NCBI RefSeq assembly: GCF_000092785.1
Contig: NC_014225.1
Coordinates: 434,001-498,000, forward strand
Reading direction: 5' to 3'
Source: Waddlia chondrophila WSU 86-1044
GTDB lineage: Bacteria; Chlamydiota; Chlamydiia; Chlamydiales; Waddliaceae
DNA length: 64,000 nucleotides
This document shows, one piece after another, positions 17,144 to 25,832 of this stretch. Numbering within the stretch: position 1 is the first letter of the stretch; each line of letters begins with the position of its first letter. Position numbers and translations under genes: made by a program. Under the pieces are notes generated by a model. That model saw nothing but the letters and a program-made list of their open reading frames with translations, was not told the DNA's origin and searched no databases.

Positions 17144-17860
17144 TTAGCTCTTTGTTGTTTTGTATTTTAACTGTCTCTTACGCATCCAGCGGACAGCAAA
17201 CATATCAAAGACAGTGTTAAATGAACGATTTAGAAAATTGTACTTGGTTTTTCCCTGATCTCTTTTCCTGTGGTTGACCGCTAACTGGCCGACGCTGAAC
17301 CCTTCGATCTTAAAAAGGGCGGGTAGAAATCTGTGCATTCCATGATACATTTTAATCTTGCTCAGACAGTTTTTCCTGTAGATTTTGAGAGAACAGCCTG
17401 TGTCTTGCACACCATCTCCGCAAAATCTGCTGCGGATGGCGTTAGCCCAATAAGAAATGGTGCGTTTCAACCACTTATCTCGTCGCTTTTTCCTGATTCC
17501 GCAGACAAGATCATATTGATCCGCCATAGCGATCATTTTTGGAATGTCGGAAGGGTCGTTTTGCCGGTCTCCGTCAAGAGTGATCACAAACTCTCCCAAA
17601 GCAGCACGAAATCCTGCGTCAAACGCGCTGGATTGTCCATAATTGCGGTCGAAGACAATTGTTCTTAAATACGGTTTTTCGACGCCAAGCTCGCTGAGGA
17701 TCGCAAGCGTTCGGTCAGTGGAGCCATCATCAACGCAGATCAATTCCCATTTTTCATGCAAAGAGCACATAACGGGTTCGAGCTCTTCTATTAAAGGTCT
17801 AACATTCCCTTCCTCATCTTTCATAGGGATGACGATCGAGTATTTGACATTCGTAGGCAT
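17144..17860 (-). CDS. Family 2 glycosyltransferase (ArnC/dolichol-phosphate-mannose-synthase-like)
   Basis: A 238-residue GT-A enzyme. It starts MPTNVKYSIVIPMKDEEGNV, then has VDDGSTDRT, the NYGQSSAFDAGF acceptor loop and ITLDGDRQNDP, where DGD is the metal-binding DxD and DxQNDP is the polyprenyl-phosphate glycosyltransferase motif. CSLKIYRKNC follows. There are no C-terminal transmembrane helices, unlike ArnC, so it is the short soluble form. Between pcnB and lpxB it probably transfers a sugar to a lipid carrier or to lipid A/LOS. The exact sugar is unknown. Confidence 0.85.
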   Translation of the reverse strand: MPTNVKYSIVIPMKDEEGNVRPLIEELEPVMCSLHEKWELICVDDGSTDRTLAILSELGVEKPYLRTIVFDRNYGQSSAFDAGFRAALGEFVITLDGDRQNDPSDIPKMIAMADQYDLVCGIRKKRRDKWLKRTISYWANAIRSRFCGDGVQDTGCSLKIYRKNCLSKIKMYHGMHRFLPALFKIEGFSVGQLAVNHRKRDQGKTKYNFLNRSFNTVFDMFAVRWMRKRQLKYKTTKS

Positions 17861-17869
17861 AAGAGATAA

Positions 17870-18625
17870 TTATACAGTCTTTGCTGTTAATAAGGAAGCG
17901 ATCCATTCAGCTCCCTCTTGAAAGGTTGAAGGAGGTGTGCCGTGCCCTTTGTGTCCGATGGACGAATTGATCACCAGCGTCACATCTGGGGAACGGATTT
18001 GACGCTCGTAGTTCAGATCGGTCAATTCACGGACAAATTGGTAGCAGGCGTCTGTTCCTACCCGAAGATCGCGATTGCCGATATAAAATTTGACCTTTTT
18101 TCCTACCAACAGGGATTTTTCGATTTCAAGGGATTGCGTAATGGGGTGGTTATGGATCTTGTTGAATTCTTGAATCGTGGCCATTGTCGTTAAAGGGGCA
18201 AATCCTAAAACCGTACTCAATTCGGGAACTCTGGAAGCAAGGTGAAGTGCAATAAATCCGCCTCGGGAAAGCCCGCCGACAGCCATCCGTTCGCTATCAA
18301 CGATCCCATTTTGAATGAGGAAATGGATATTTTCCAGGCATTTTTCCAAAAAAGATGACAAAGGATTGACTCCTTGCTCAATCTTTTCTGCCCAAAATCC
18401 CATAGCTTCTGTGTTCTTCAGCCCTTCGCCGTGGCCAGGAATTGTAAAGGAAAAGGTGCGCAGAGGGTAGGATTCTAGAAAAAGTGCCGGTTGGTTAAAA
18501 GGGTCCAGGAACAGGCTGTCCTTTCCGGATAAGGCAAAGTAGAAAAAGGCTGGAAGCTTTCCTTCTTCTAGGGGAGCTCCGCGATGGTAAATAGGAAGCC
18601 CTGATGGAGAGGGGATCGCCTTCAT
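17870..18625 (-). CDS. Alpha/beta hydrolase
   Basis: A 251-residue protein with the nucleophile elbow GGLSRGGF (Ser120) and a C-terminal IGHKGHGTPP that supplies the catalytic His. An IPGHGEG oxyanion-type loop lies near residue 63. The fold is that of peptidase-like or esterase-like hydrolases; the substrate is unknown. The ATG at 18625 overlaps the pcnB stop by four bases (ATGA) with AAGG upstream, so it is co-translated with pcnB; longer starts fall inside pcnB. It precedes the GT2 gene by nine bases, so it belongs to the same transcript. Confidence 0.8.
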   Translation of the reverse strand: MKAIPSPSGLPIYHRGAPLEEGKLPAFFYFALSGKDSLFLDPFNQPALFLESYPLRTFSFTIPGHGEGLKNTEAMGFWAEKIEQGVNPLSSFLEKCLENIHFLIQNGIVDSERMAVGGLSRGGFIALHLASRVPELSTVLGFAPLTTMATIQEFNKIHNHPITQSLEIEKSLLVGKKVKFYIGNRDLRVGTDACYQFVRELTDLNYERQIRSPDVTLVINSSIGHKGHGTPPSTFQEGAEWIASLLTAKTV

Positions 18626-19863
18626 TGCCTTTTTTCCAAGGGTGGCGGGTGGGGGTGCTTTTGATGCACCCCTTTCTTTAAGTGCTGGCGCCAGGCATTG
18701 TTCCAAGCTTTATAGGGTTTGAGCAGATCGGGATCAAGCGCTGCGCGCATTTTTAAAAATTGCAGTGCTTCGGGAAACTCGTTCATTGAGAGCGGTTTGT
18801 GTCGGATCGATTGCTTTCCTGACAGAGGAGTTAGCCGAAACTGCATGGTAATCAAGGAGGAAACTGCTGTGCTCAATTTTCTTGGAAGGAGGGAAAAAGA
18901 GGAGGCTACAAATTTTTTCATGACAGAAGAGGTTGCCATCATCACATCGCCAAGATGAAGGCATTTGTCTTGATCAACAGATTTTTTCTTCAATTCTTGG
19001 TCAACAATAGGGAATAGAAGGCAAGCGGTTAGAATGGGACGCGACAACAAAGATTCGGCCTGCTGCCGATGAATCTGGTCGGCAACTTGCAGAAGATCGT
19101 AGATCTGTTTCCCTTTTTCTGTTTCCAGGATGGTTGTCAACATGGGAAAAAGCAGGTGGAGCATTTTTGCTTGAGTCATTAAGTGGAAGAACTGAGCTGC
19201 TGCTCCGGACTCCAGCATCCGCAGCATCTCTTCGAGAATTCTAGCCGGAGAGCTTTTCGTAATTTCTTTTCGGGTAGCGATTAACGCCTGTTTTGTTTGT
19301 TCATCAATATTAAAGCCGAATCTGGCTCTGAATTTGATGAGGCGCAGCATGCGGACGGGATCCTGCTTGAAGCGGATGATCGGATCTCCAATGCTTCTTA
19401 ACACTTTTTGATGGATGTCTTCCCATCCTCCGACGTAGTCAATGACTTTATGTTCAAAGGGATCGTAGAAAAGTCCGTTGATGGTAAAATCGCGCCGGAT
19501 CACATCTTCTTCTTCGGTTCCCCAAGTATTATCCCGCACGATCAGGTCGCTTGCATTCTCTCCGGATCGGAAAGTGGAGACCTCGATAATTTTTTTGCCA
19601 AACTTGATGTGGGCGAGCCGGAATCTTTTCCCAATGAGGAAACAATTTCTTCGAAAAATTTTTTTTATTTCTTGCGGATGCGCAGAGGTGGAAATATCGA
19701 AATCCTTTGGCTCGCGTTTGACCAGAAGATCTCTGACACTTCCTCCAACAAGGTAGGCCGTGTAGCCGGCTTCGTTAAGTTTTCGAATCACATATAAAGC
19801 GTCGGAATCGACGTGGGCCGGATCAATTTCGTGATCGTCGGCCACAAATTCTCTGGGGCGCAC
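18622..19863 (-). CDS. pcnB: Poly(A) polymerase / CCA-adding-like nucleotidyltransferase
   Basis: A class II nucleotidyltransferase that adds 3' A tails to RNA (or CCA to tRNA). Seen in 413 residues: GYTAYLVGGSVRDLLVKREPKDFDIST, with the two metal-binding Asp at 54 and 56 (DFD), then the RRNCFLIGKRFRLAHI nucleotide-binding element and FRRDFTINGL-type motif (VIRRDFTINGLFYDP). FKQDPVRMLRLIKFRARFGF is the RNA-binding and A-specific region common to PcnB. Placement beside lpxB agrees with C. trachomatis CT410. The CCA-adding alternative cannot be excluded from sequence alone, but the C-terminal basic stretch (HQKHPHPPPLEKRQ) suits PcnB. Confidence 0.88.
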   Translation of the reverse strand: MRPREFVADDHEIDPAHVDSDALYVIRKLNEAGYTAYLVGGSVRDLLVKREPKDFDISTSAHPQEIKKIFRRNCFLIGKRFRLAHIKFGKKIIEVSTFRSGENASDLIVRDNTWGTEEEDVIRRDFTINGLFYDPFEHKVIDYVGGWEDIHQKVLRSIGDPIIRFKQDPVRMLRLIKFRARFGFNIDEQTKQALIATRKEITKSSPARILEEMLRMLESGAAAQFFHLMTQAKMLHLLFPMLTTILETEKGKQIYDLLQVADQIHRQQAESLLSRPILTACLLFPIVDQELKKKSVDQDKCLHLGDVMMATSSVMKKFVASSFSLLPRKLSTAVSSLITMQFRLTPLSGKQSIRHKPLSMNEFPEALQFLKMRAALDPDLLKPYKAWNNAWRQHLKKGVHQKHPHPPPLEKRQ

Positions 19864-19907
19864 TAGCTGACATCTCGAGTTAACAATCTAGGAAGAAATA
19901 AGCCCAA

Positions 19908-19940
19908 AAATCGGTGCTTTGGCGGCCAAAACCCCGATTT
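19908..19940 (-). terminator. Imperfect hairpin after the GNAT gene
   Basis: In the gap between the minus-strand GNAT gene and pcnB, 19908-19922 pairs with 19926-19940 (13 of 15 pairs, 3-base loop). The run after it on the minus strand is only modestly T-rich. It may separate the GNAT gene from the pcnB operon; a 133-bp gap leaves room for the operon promoter. Confidence 0.4.
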
Positions 19941-19996
19941 ATGAGCTTTTTCGATCCAATAAATTGATGTTAAAAACTATCTTATCATCCCCAAAA

Positions 19997-20527
19997 CTAA
20001 GGGAAATTTGTTAAATTGTCAACTGTTTTCCAGATATAAGCGACTGTCGGGATCTTATTTGATCGCACGCGTGAAATCCCTTCGAGATCTGTTTTTTCTG
20101 CACCGACTGATAAATAAAAAGATTGGTAAGGGTTTTCTTTGGCTATCCAGACAAAACATGAATGAAAACCGTTTTCAGTTAACCATTTGAAATATTTATT
20201 TACTAAATTTCTCCCAATCCCTTTGCCTCTGGATTCTTCAAGAAGGTAAATGGCATAGATCTCTGCATCGCAGTTTTCCAAAGTTTGGCGTGCCTGGCCT
20301 CCACTTAAGAAGCCTACAATCCGATCGTTTTCGACGGCGACTAAAATCGTTGCTTGACTGCCTAAAGACTTAATCGTTTCACGCCAGTTTTCTACGCGAT
20401 CTTCCCAGTTCATCGCGCTAAGCACTTCTTCGTCGACAATTTTTTGGTAGGTTGTCTGCCAGCTTTTTACATGCACTTTTGCAATTTGTTCAGCATCTTC
20501 AGGTGTTGCGTTGCGGATTTCAATCAT
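19997..20527 (-). CDS. GNAT-family N-acetyltransferase
   Basis: Transfers acetyl from acetyl-CoA to an amine; the substrate is unknown. From ATG 20527 it has 176 residues, beginning MIEIRNATPEDAEQIAKVHV, the usual GNAT strand-helix opening (with KSWQTTYQ). VGFLSGG forms the central strand, and IYLLEESRGKGIGRNLVN carries the RGxGIG pyrophosphate loop for acetyl-CoA. FVWIAKENPYQSFYLSVGAEK is the C-terminal motif B. A GTG at 20545 is possible but lacks support. It lies divergently from glmM with an 83-bp gap. It is probably a solitary acetyltransferase. Confidence 0.85.
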   Translation of the reverse strand: MIEIRNATPEDAEQIAKVHVKSWQTTYQKIVDEEVLSAMNWEDRVENWRETIKSLGSQATILVAVENDRIVGFLSGGQARQTLENCDAEIYAIYLLEESRGKGIGRNLVNKYFKWLTENGFHSCFVWIAKENPYQSFYLSVGAEKTDLEGISRVRSNKIPTVAYIWKTVDNLTNFP

Positions 20528-20610
20528 GTTTAACTTTTCTTTCACTTTATTAATACGAGTTGAATATGGTATCGTGATTTGGATTATTCAGAAAACATCC
20601 CTTTATTGAA

Positions 20611-21975
20611 ATGAAAACATACCAAGAAAAAAAAATTTTTGGAACAGACGGCGTTAGAGGAAAAGCGAATTTCTCTCCGATGACAGTTGAAACGGCGCTT
20701 GCTTTGGGTCGCGCCGCAGGGAAGTTTTTCCGGCGCCACAATGGCAAACACCGGGTTGTGATCGGAAAAGATACTCGGTTGTCTTGCTATATGTTTGAAA
20801 ATGCTCTCATTGCCGGTCTTTGTTCCATGGGTGTCGACACGCTCATGGTGGGACCTCTGCCTACGCCGGGAGTTGCGTTCATTACCCGCGCTTACAGAGC
20901 CGATGCCGGCATTGTGATTTCTGCTTCCCACAATTCGTACGAGGATAATGGAATTAAATTTTTTTCCTCGGACGGTATCAAACTCTCCGATGAATGGGAA
21001 AGAGAAATAGAAAAACTCATTGAGGAAAACGATTTTAACGATAGTCTGCCTGCTTCTCACTTGATCGGTCGAAATAAAAAAATTGATGACGCTGCAGGAA
21101 GATATATTGAATTTGTCAAAGCGACTTTTGGGAAAAAACTCTCTTTGAACGGGATGAAAATCGCTCTCGATTGCGCAAACGGAGCTGCCTATAGGGTAGC
21201 GCCGCATGTGTTCAATGAGTTGGACGGTCAGGTGTTTGCGTATGGCATCAATCCCAATGGATTAAATATCAATGATATGTGTGGATCTCTTCACCCTGAG
21301 GTGGTCCAAAAGGCTGTGATTGAGCATCACGCCGATGTTGGGATTGCTTTGGATGGAGATGGTGACAGAGTCATTCTCATCGATGAGCATGCTCAAATTG
21401 TTGATGGCGATCAAATGCTTGCCATTTGCGCTAAGCACATGCTTGGAGAGGGAACATTAAAAAATGCTCGCGTTGTTGCAACAATTATGACCAACATGGG
21501 CATTGTCAATGCAATGGAGCAGAGCGGAATCGAGGTGATCCGCTCAGCGGTCGGCGACCGCTATGTCGTCAAGGAAATGATCGATAACGGTGCTGAATTA
21601 GGCGGCGAACAGAGCGGGCATGTGATCTTTCTTGAACATAACACAACAGGGGACGGACTTGTTTCCGCGTTGCAGGTGCTGCGGATTATGCAGACGACGG
21701 GATTAAGGTTGTCTGAGCTTGCAAAGCCATTTGAAAAATTTCCCCAAGTCACAGTTAACGTTGCGGTCAAATCCAAACCTCCTTTAGAAGAGATCTCTGA
21801 GTTGCGTAAAGTGGTCCAAGATGTTGAGAAGAAGTTGCAAGGAAAAGGGCGTGTACTTGTTCGTTATTCGGGAACGGAGAATATGTGCCGCGTGATGGTC
21901 GAGGGGGAAAACCTGCATCAAGTTTCCGTATTCGCGGGGCAGATTGCAGAATCGGTGGAACAGGCAATAGGGTAA
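20611..21975 (+). CDS. glmM: Phosphoglucosamine mutase
   Basis: Converts glucosamine-6-phosphate to glucosamine-1-phosphate for UDP-GlcNAc, needed by LPS and any residual peptidoglycan. The 454-residue enzyme begins IFGTDGVRGKAN. It has ISASHNSYEDNG with the phosphoserine at about Ser106, the metal loop ALDGDGDRVILID, GGEQSGHVI for substrate binding, and VRYSGTENMCRVMVEG for phosphate binding. glmS follows after six bases, so the two consecutive steps form one operon, as in C. trachomatis (CT815/CT816). The upstream AT-rich gap must hold the promoter. Confidence 0.96.
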   Translation: MKTYQEKKIFGTDGVRGKANFSPMTVETALALGRAAGKFFRRHNGKHRVVIGKDTRLSCYMFENALIAGLCSMGVDTLMVGPLPTPGVAFITRAYRADAGIVISASHNSYEDNGIKFFSSDGIKLSDEWEREIEKLIEENDFNDSLPASHLIGRNKKIDDAAGRYIEFVKATFGKKLSLNGMKIALDCANGAAYRVAPHVFNELDGQVFAYGINPNGLNINDMCGSLHPEVVQKAVIEHHADVGIALDGDGDRVILIDEHAQIVDGDQMLAICAKHMLGEGTLKNARVVATIMTNMGIVNAMEQSGIEVIRSAVGDRYVVKEMIDNGAELGGEQSGHVIFLEHNTTGDGLVSALQVLRIMQTTGLRLSELAKPFEKFPQVTVNVAVKSKPPLEEISELRKVVQDVEKKLQGKGRVLVRYSGTENMCRVMVEGENLHQVSVFAGQIAESVEQAIG

Positions 21976-21981
21976 TTGATC

Positions 21982-23808
21982 ATGTGCGGTATTTTTGGAT
22001 ACGTAGGAAAGAAAAATTCCGTCAAGATTGCGATCGAGGGACTGAAGCGTTTAGAGTACAGGGGATACGATTCTGCGGGTATTGCAGGGGTTAGTTCGGG
22101 TCAGTTGTTTGCCTGCAAAGAGGTAGGAAAGGTTGCCATTCTTGAAACGATCGTAGAGAAAGCCGATATTTCACTTGATGCCGCGATCGCCCATACTAGA
22201 TGGGCAACACACGGAAAGCCGAGTGGACTCAATGCGCATCCCCATCTGGATACCCTCCATTCACTTGCCGTTGTGCACAACGGTATTGTAGAAAATCATG
22301 ACACTTTGCGCAGGCATTTGATGCAGCAAGGGGTTGCCTTCGAATCAGAAACTGATACCGAAGTGATCGCTCATCTCGTCAGCAGCTTTTATGAAGGGGA
22401 TCTATTAAAAGCTGTAAAGGAGACGATTCCGTTGTTGGAAGGATCGTTTGCGATAGCTCTTGTCCATAAAGATTATCCCGATCAAATCATTGCTGTTGCT
22501 CATGAATCGCCCCTGGTGATTGGAATAGGAGAAGACGAAGCGTTCATTTCATCTGATTCTCATGCTTTTATCTCTCACACCAGGGAAGTGGTTTTCCTTT
22601 CGAATTCCGAAATCGCTGTTGTCACTCCTGACAAGTTGGAAATTTTCAATACTTCGCTTCAGCAGATTCAAAAAGAGCGTGAAATCCTTTCTATCGAAGC
22701 TGAAGAGATCTCAAAAAAGGGATATCAGCACTACACTCTGAAAGAGATTAATGAGCAGCCTCAGTCTATTCGAAACGCTCTGCTTTCCCGCTACTTTGAG
22801 GATTACGGAACTGCCGTTTTCGAAGAATTGACATTTGATGTCAATGAGTTGCTCTCTATCCAGCGAGTGTTGATTCTCGCTTGCGGCACTTCGTGGCATG
22901 CAGGCTGCGTTGGTTCCTATCTGATCGAGGATATGGCGCGCATTCCTGTCCAGGTGGAGATCTCTTCTGAATTTCGATATAAAAACCCTATCGTTCCCCC
23001 GGGTACATTTGTCGTGGCAGTCAGCCAGTCGGGCGAAACGGCCGACACTATTGCCGCATTGAGGGAGCTAAAGGCAAAAGCTGTAAAAGTATTGGGAATT
23101 TGCAATGTGCATAGCTCTACGCTGGCAAGAGAGTGCGACTGTACGATCTTTCTTAAAGCTGGACCTGAGATAGGCGTCTGTTCAACGAAAGCATTTGTTT
23201 CGCAAGTCGTTGTTTTTTCTCTTTTCTCTCTCCTGCTTGCACGGATGCGCCATATGAGCAAAGCAGACGGACAAGAATTTATTCAAGCGCTGAAGGTCTT
23301 GCCTGAACAGGTGCAAAAAGTGTTGAATCAGGCAGATGCCATCCAGTCTCTTGCTAAAAAGTATGCGAAATACGACAACTTTTTTTACTTGGGCCGCCAC
23401 TACATGTTTCCTACAGCGTTGGAAGGAGCATTGAAGTTGAAAGAGATCTCTTATATCAATGCCAATGGATATCCAGCCGGTGAGATGAAGCATGGACCGA
23501 TCGCTTTGATCGGGCCTGATTGTCCGACAGTCGCTTTTTGCGCTAATCGGCTGACTTATGACAAGCTGTTAAGCAATTTGATGGAAATCAAGTCTCGGAG
23601 CGGGCCGATCATTGCAATTTCAGAAGAGGGAAGTGCCGGGATCGACAGTATTGCCGATGATGTGATCTGGGTTCCGGCATCCAGAGATGAGATTGCTGTG
23701 GTTCCTACAACCGTCGCTGCGCAGTTATTTGCCTACTATGTTGCATTGGAAAGAGGAGAGGATATCGATCAGCCGCGCAATTTGGCTAAATCGGTCACAG
23801 TCGAATAA
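21982..23808 (+). CDS. glmS: Glutamine-fructose-6-phosphate aminotransferase
   Basis: Makes glucosamine-6-phosphate from fructose-6-phosphate and glutamine, the committed hexosamine step. The start is set at 21982 because Cys must follow Met: MCGIFGYVGKKN places the N-terminal nucleophile correctly; the earlier TTG at 21976 would not. The glutaminase domain shows HTRWATHGKPS and NAHPH. Two SIS domains follow (LACGTSWHAG, SQSGETADT, the AYYVALERGEDIDQPRNLAKSVTVE tail). No ribozyme is apparent upstream, since it is co-transcribed with glmM. The length of 609 residues is normal. Confidence 0.97.
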   Translation: MCGIFGYVGKKNSVKIAIEGLKRLEYRGYDSAGIAGVSSGQLFACKEVGKVAILETIVEKADISLDAAIAHTRWATHGKPSGLNAHPHLDTLHSLAVVHNGIVENHDTLRRHLMQQGVAFESETDTEVIAHLVSSFYEGDLLKAVKETIPLLEGSFAIALVHKDYPDQIIAVAHESPLVIGIGEDEAFISSDSHAFISHTREVVFLSNSEIAVVTPDKLEIFNTSLQQIQKEREILSIEAEEISKKGYQHYTLKEINEQPQSIRNALLSRYFEDYGTAVFEELTFDVNELLSIQRVLILACGTSWHAGCVGSYLIEDMARIPVQVEISSEFRYKNPIVPPGTFVVAVSQSGETADTIAALRELKAKAVKVLGICNVHSSTLARECDCTIFLKAGPEIGVCSTKAFVSQVVVFSLFSLLLARMRHMSKADGQEFIQALKVLPEQVQKVLNQADAIQSLAKKYAKYDNFFYLGRHYMFPTALEGALKLKEISYINANGYPAGEMKHGPIALIGPDCPTVAFCANRLTYDKLLSNLMEIKSRSGPIIAISEEGSAGIDSIADDVIWVPASRDEIAVVPTTVAAQLFAYYVALERGEDIDQPRNLAKSVTVE

Positions 23809-23822
23809 CGAAAAGAAATTCT

Positions 23823-25001
23823 ATGGATAGAAAACTTATTATAGGAACGTTGCTCGTTTCCGGAACGTGCATAGGGGGGGGGATGCTCGCGCTTCCCGTC
23901 TTGACCAGCTTAGGAGGGTTTGTCCCTTCCATGGTGATTTTCTTGTTATGCTGGCTTTTTATGGCGGGAACCGGGTTGCTGTTTTTGGAAGTTTGCCATT
24001 GGATGAATGGAGACACTAATATTGTTTCTATGGCAGGAAAAACTCTGGGAAAAGGGGGAAAGGCGTTTGCCTGGCTTCTCTATCTCTTTATGTTTTATTG
24101 TCTGACGCTTGCCTATATCGTTGGATGCGGAAATCTCGTGACTGAAATCCTTCCCTTGCCTGCTTGGGCGGGCTCTCTTGTTTTTGTTGCGGTTTTTTCG
24201 CCCGCGGTCTTTTTTGGAGCACGTGTTGTCGGCAGGGTCAACAGCTTGTTGATGGTAGGACTGTTGGTTTCTTATTTCGTTTTTGTTGCCATTGGAATTC
24301 CTTATGTCAACGTTGAGAATTTGAAGCATATTGACTGGCCTTCATCGCTTCTTGCACTTCCTGTTGCCTTCACATCGTTTGCTTATCAAGGAATTATTCC
24401 CACGTTATCCCGCTACATGGAGTTTAATATCAGGAAAACTCGATCTGCAATTTTACTGGGGAGCTTTTTGCCTTTTGCTGCCTATGTCATTTGGCAATGG
24501 CTCATTTTAGGGATTGTCCCCACTTTCAGTGAAAACGGGTTGGCAGATACCTTGGAGGTCGGCGGCAACGCAGTCGATCCCCTTAAATTTTTTATCAAAC
24601 ACTCATCTGTGTACACCGTCGGGCAATTTTTCGCCTTTTTTGCTTTGACGACATCTTTCTACGGGGTAACCTTAGGACTGCTCGATTTTTTAGCTGACGG
24701 TCTGGACATCAAAAAAGATGCTAAAGGGAAGTTCTTTTTGTCGATGCTTGTTTTTGTCCCGCCTCTTTTTCTAGCTGTCTCTTATCCTCGAGTTTTCCTC
24801 ACCTCTTTAGAATACGCAGGAGGATACGGAAGTGCATTGCTTCTCGGATTGCTGCCTATTCTCATGGTTTGGTCAGGAAGATATTGCCAGAAGCTGCCTT
24901 CAAAATATTCCTTGTTTGGAGGGAGAATCACCCTTGTTTTAATGCTGCTGTTTGTGATTTTTGAGATCATTTTTGAAACAGCGCATCTCATTTTTCATTA
25001 A
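23823..25001 (+). CDS. tyrP: Aromatic amino acid transporter, TyrP/HAAAP family
   Basis: A 392-residue inner-membrane permease with about eleven hydrophobic segments. It starts MDRKLIIGTLLVSGTCIGGGMLALP, the HAAAP signature (GT..G.MLALP). YLFMFYCLTLAYIVGCGNLV and a VAFTSFAYQGIIPTLSRYM segment are typical. It imports tyrosine or tryptophan from the host cell, important because Chlamydiae are amino-acid auxotrophs. In C. trachomatis tyrP1 and tyrP2 lie here; only one copy is present. The gene begins 14 bases after glmS. Its stop is followed only 17 bases later by the foreign island, whose first gene may use its transcript. Confidence 0.92.
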   Translation: MDRKLIIGTLLVSGTCIGGGMLALPVLTSLGGFVPSMVIFLLCWLFMAGTGLLFLEVCHWMNGDTNIVSMAGKTLGKGGKAFAWLLYLFMFYCLTLAYIVGCGNLVTEILPLPAWAGSLVFVAVFSPAVFFGARVVGRVNSLLMVGLLVSYFVFVAIGIPYVNVENLKHIDWPSSLLALPVAFTSFAYQGIIPTLSRYMEFNIRKTRSAILLGSFLPFAAYVIWQWLILGIVPTFSENGLADTLEVGGNAVDPLKFFIKHSSVYTVGQFFAFFALTTSFYGVTLGLLDFLADGLDIKKDAKGKFFLSMLVFVPPLFLAVSYPRVFLTSLEYAGGYGSALLLGLLPILMVWSGRYCQKLPSKYSLFGGRITLVLMLLFVIFEIIFETAHLIFH

Positions 25002-25018
25002 CAGCATGAGGTTCAGTA

Positions 25019-25717
25019 ATGCCGAAAAAGCCACAGATGGACGCAGATGAACATGGATTGGAAACTGCCAAAGGGCAGTTTCTTGTGTATCAAGCGGAAG
25101 ATGGTCGTTTAAAGCTAGATGTACGCCTCGAAGGAGAGACGGTCTGGTTGACGCAACCCTTGATAGCGGAACTATTCCAGACTACCCAGCAAAATATAAG
25201 CCAACATATTTTAAGTATTTACGAAGAAGGTGAGCTGGCTCCTGAGACAACTCACAAGAAATTCTTGTCGGTTCGATCAGAGGGAAAGCGGGAAGTCAAA
25301 CGACTGCTGGATTACTACAGCCTGGACATGATTATCTCGGTTGGCTATCGGGTGAAAAGTCATGTGGCTACTCGTTTCCGCATCTGGGCGACTCAACAAC
25401 TAACCGAGTTTGTCAAAAAGGGCTTTCTGTTGGATGACGAACGCCTAAAAAACCCTGATCAGCCTTTCGATTATTTTGAAGAGCTCGAACGGCGCATTCA
25501 GGATATTCGTATTTCCGAGCGCCGATTTTATCAGAAGATTACCGACATCTACGCCACCAGCATCGATTACGACCCTACGTTGGATATCAGCATTGAGTTC
25601 TTTAAAACTGTCCAGAATAAGATGCATTGGGCTATTACCGGCCAAACAGCGGCAGAAATCATCCATTCCCGTGCCGATGCGGACAAGCCGAATATGGGTT
25701 TAACAAGTTACCGTTGA
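25019..25717 (+). pseudogene. RhuM-family protein, 3' truncated
   Basis: RhuM proteins are about 330-340 residues and sit in pathogenicity or defence islands; their function is poorly defined. This copy has 232 residues. Seen: EGETVWLTQPLIAELFQTTQQNISQH, a helix-turn-helix-like N-terminus; YYSLDMIISVGYRVKS and RFRIWATQQL in the core; ending IIHSRADADKPNMGLTSYR, a block that in full-length members continues for about 100 more residues. The expected LNEDE... tail is absent, and downstream frames do not recover it, so it is cut off. The start has GAGG seven bases upstream and lies 17 bases after tyrP. The first codons contain a sequence resembling a widespread intergenic repeat (25031-25058). 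Confidence 0.72.
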
Positions 25718-25832
25718 TTGGAACAGGTATATAGACAAGCCTTTTGACTGGCTAAGGAGGAAATGAACATGTTTGATTGGCAAACGGGGGGCGAGAAATG
25801 GCCTTTGAACGGATAAGCAAATTCAAAAACAA

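Noticed and set aside
25740-25820. Short frame MFDWQTGGEKWPLNG after the RhuM remnant
   Set aside because: Only about 15-20 codons between stops, no family match; treated as debris in the eroded island.
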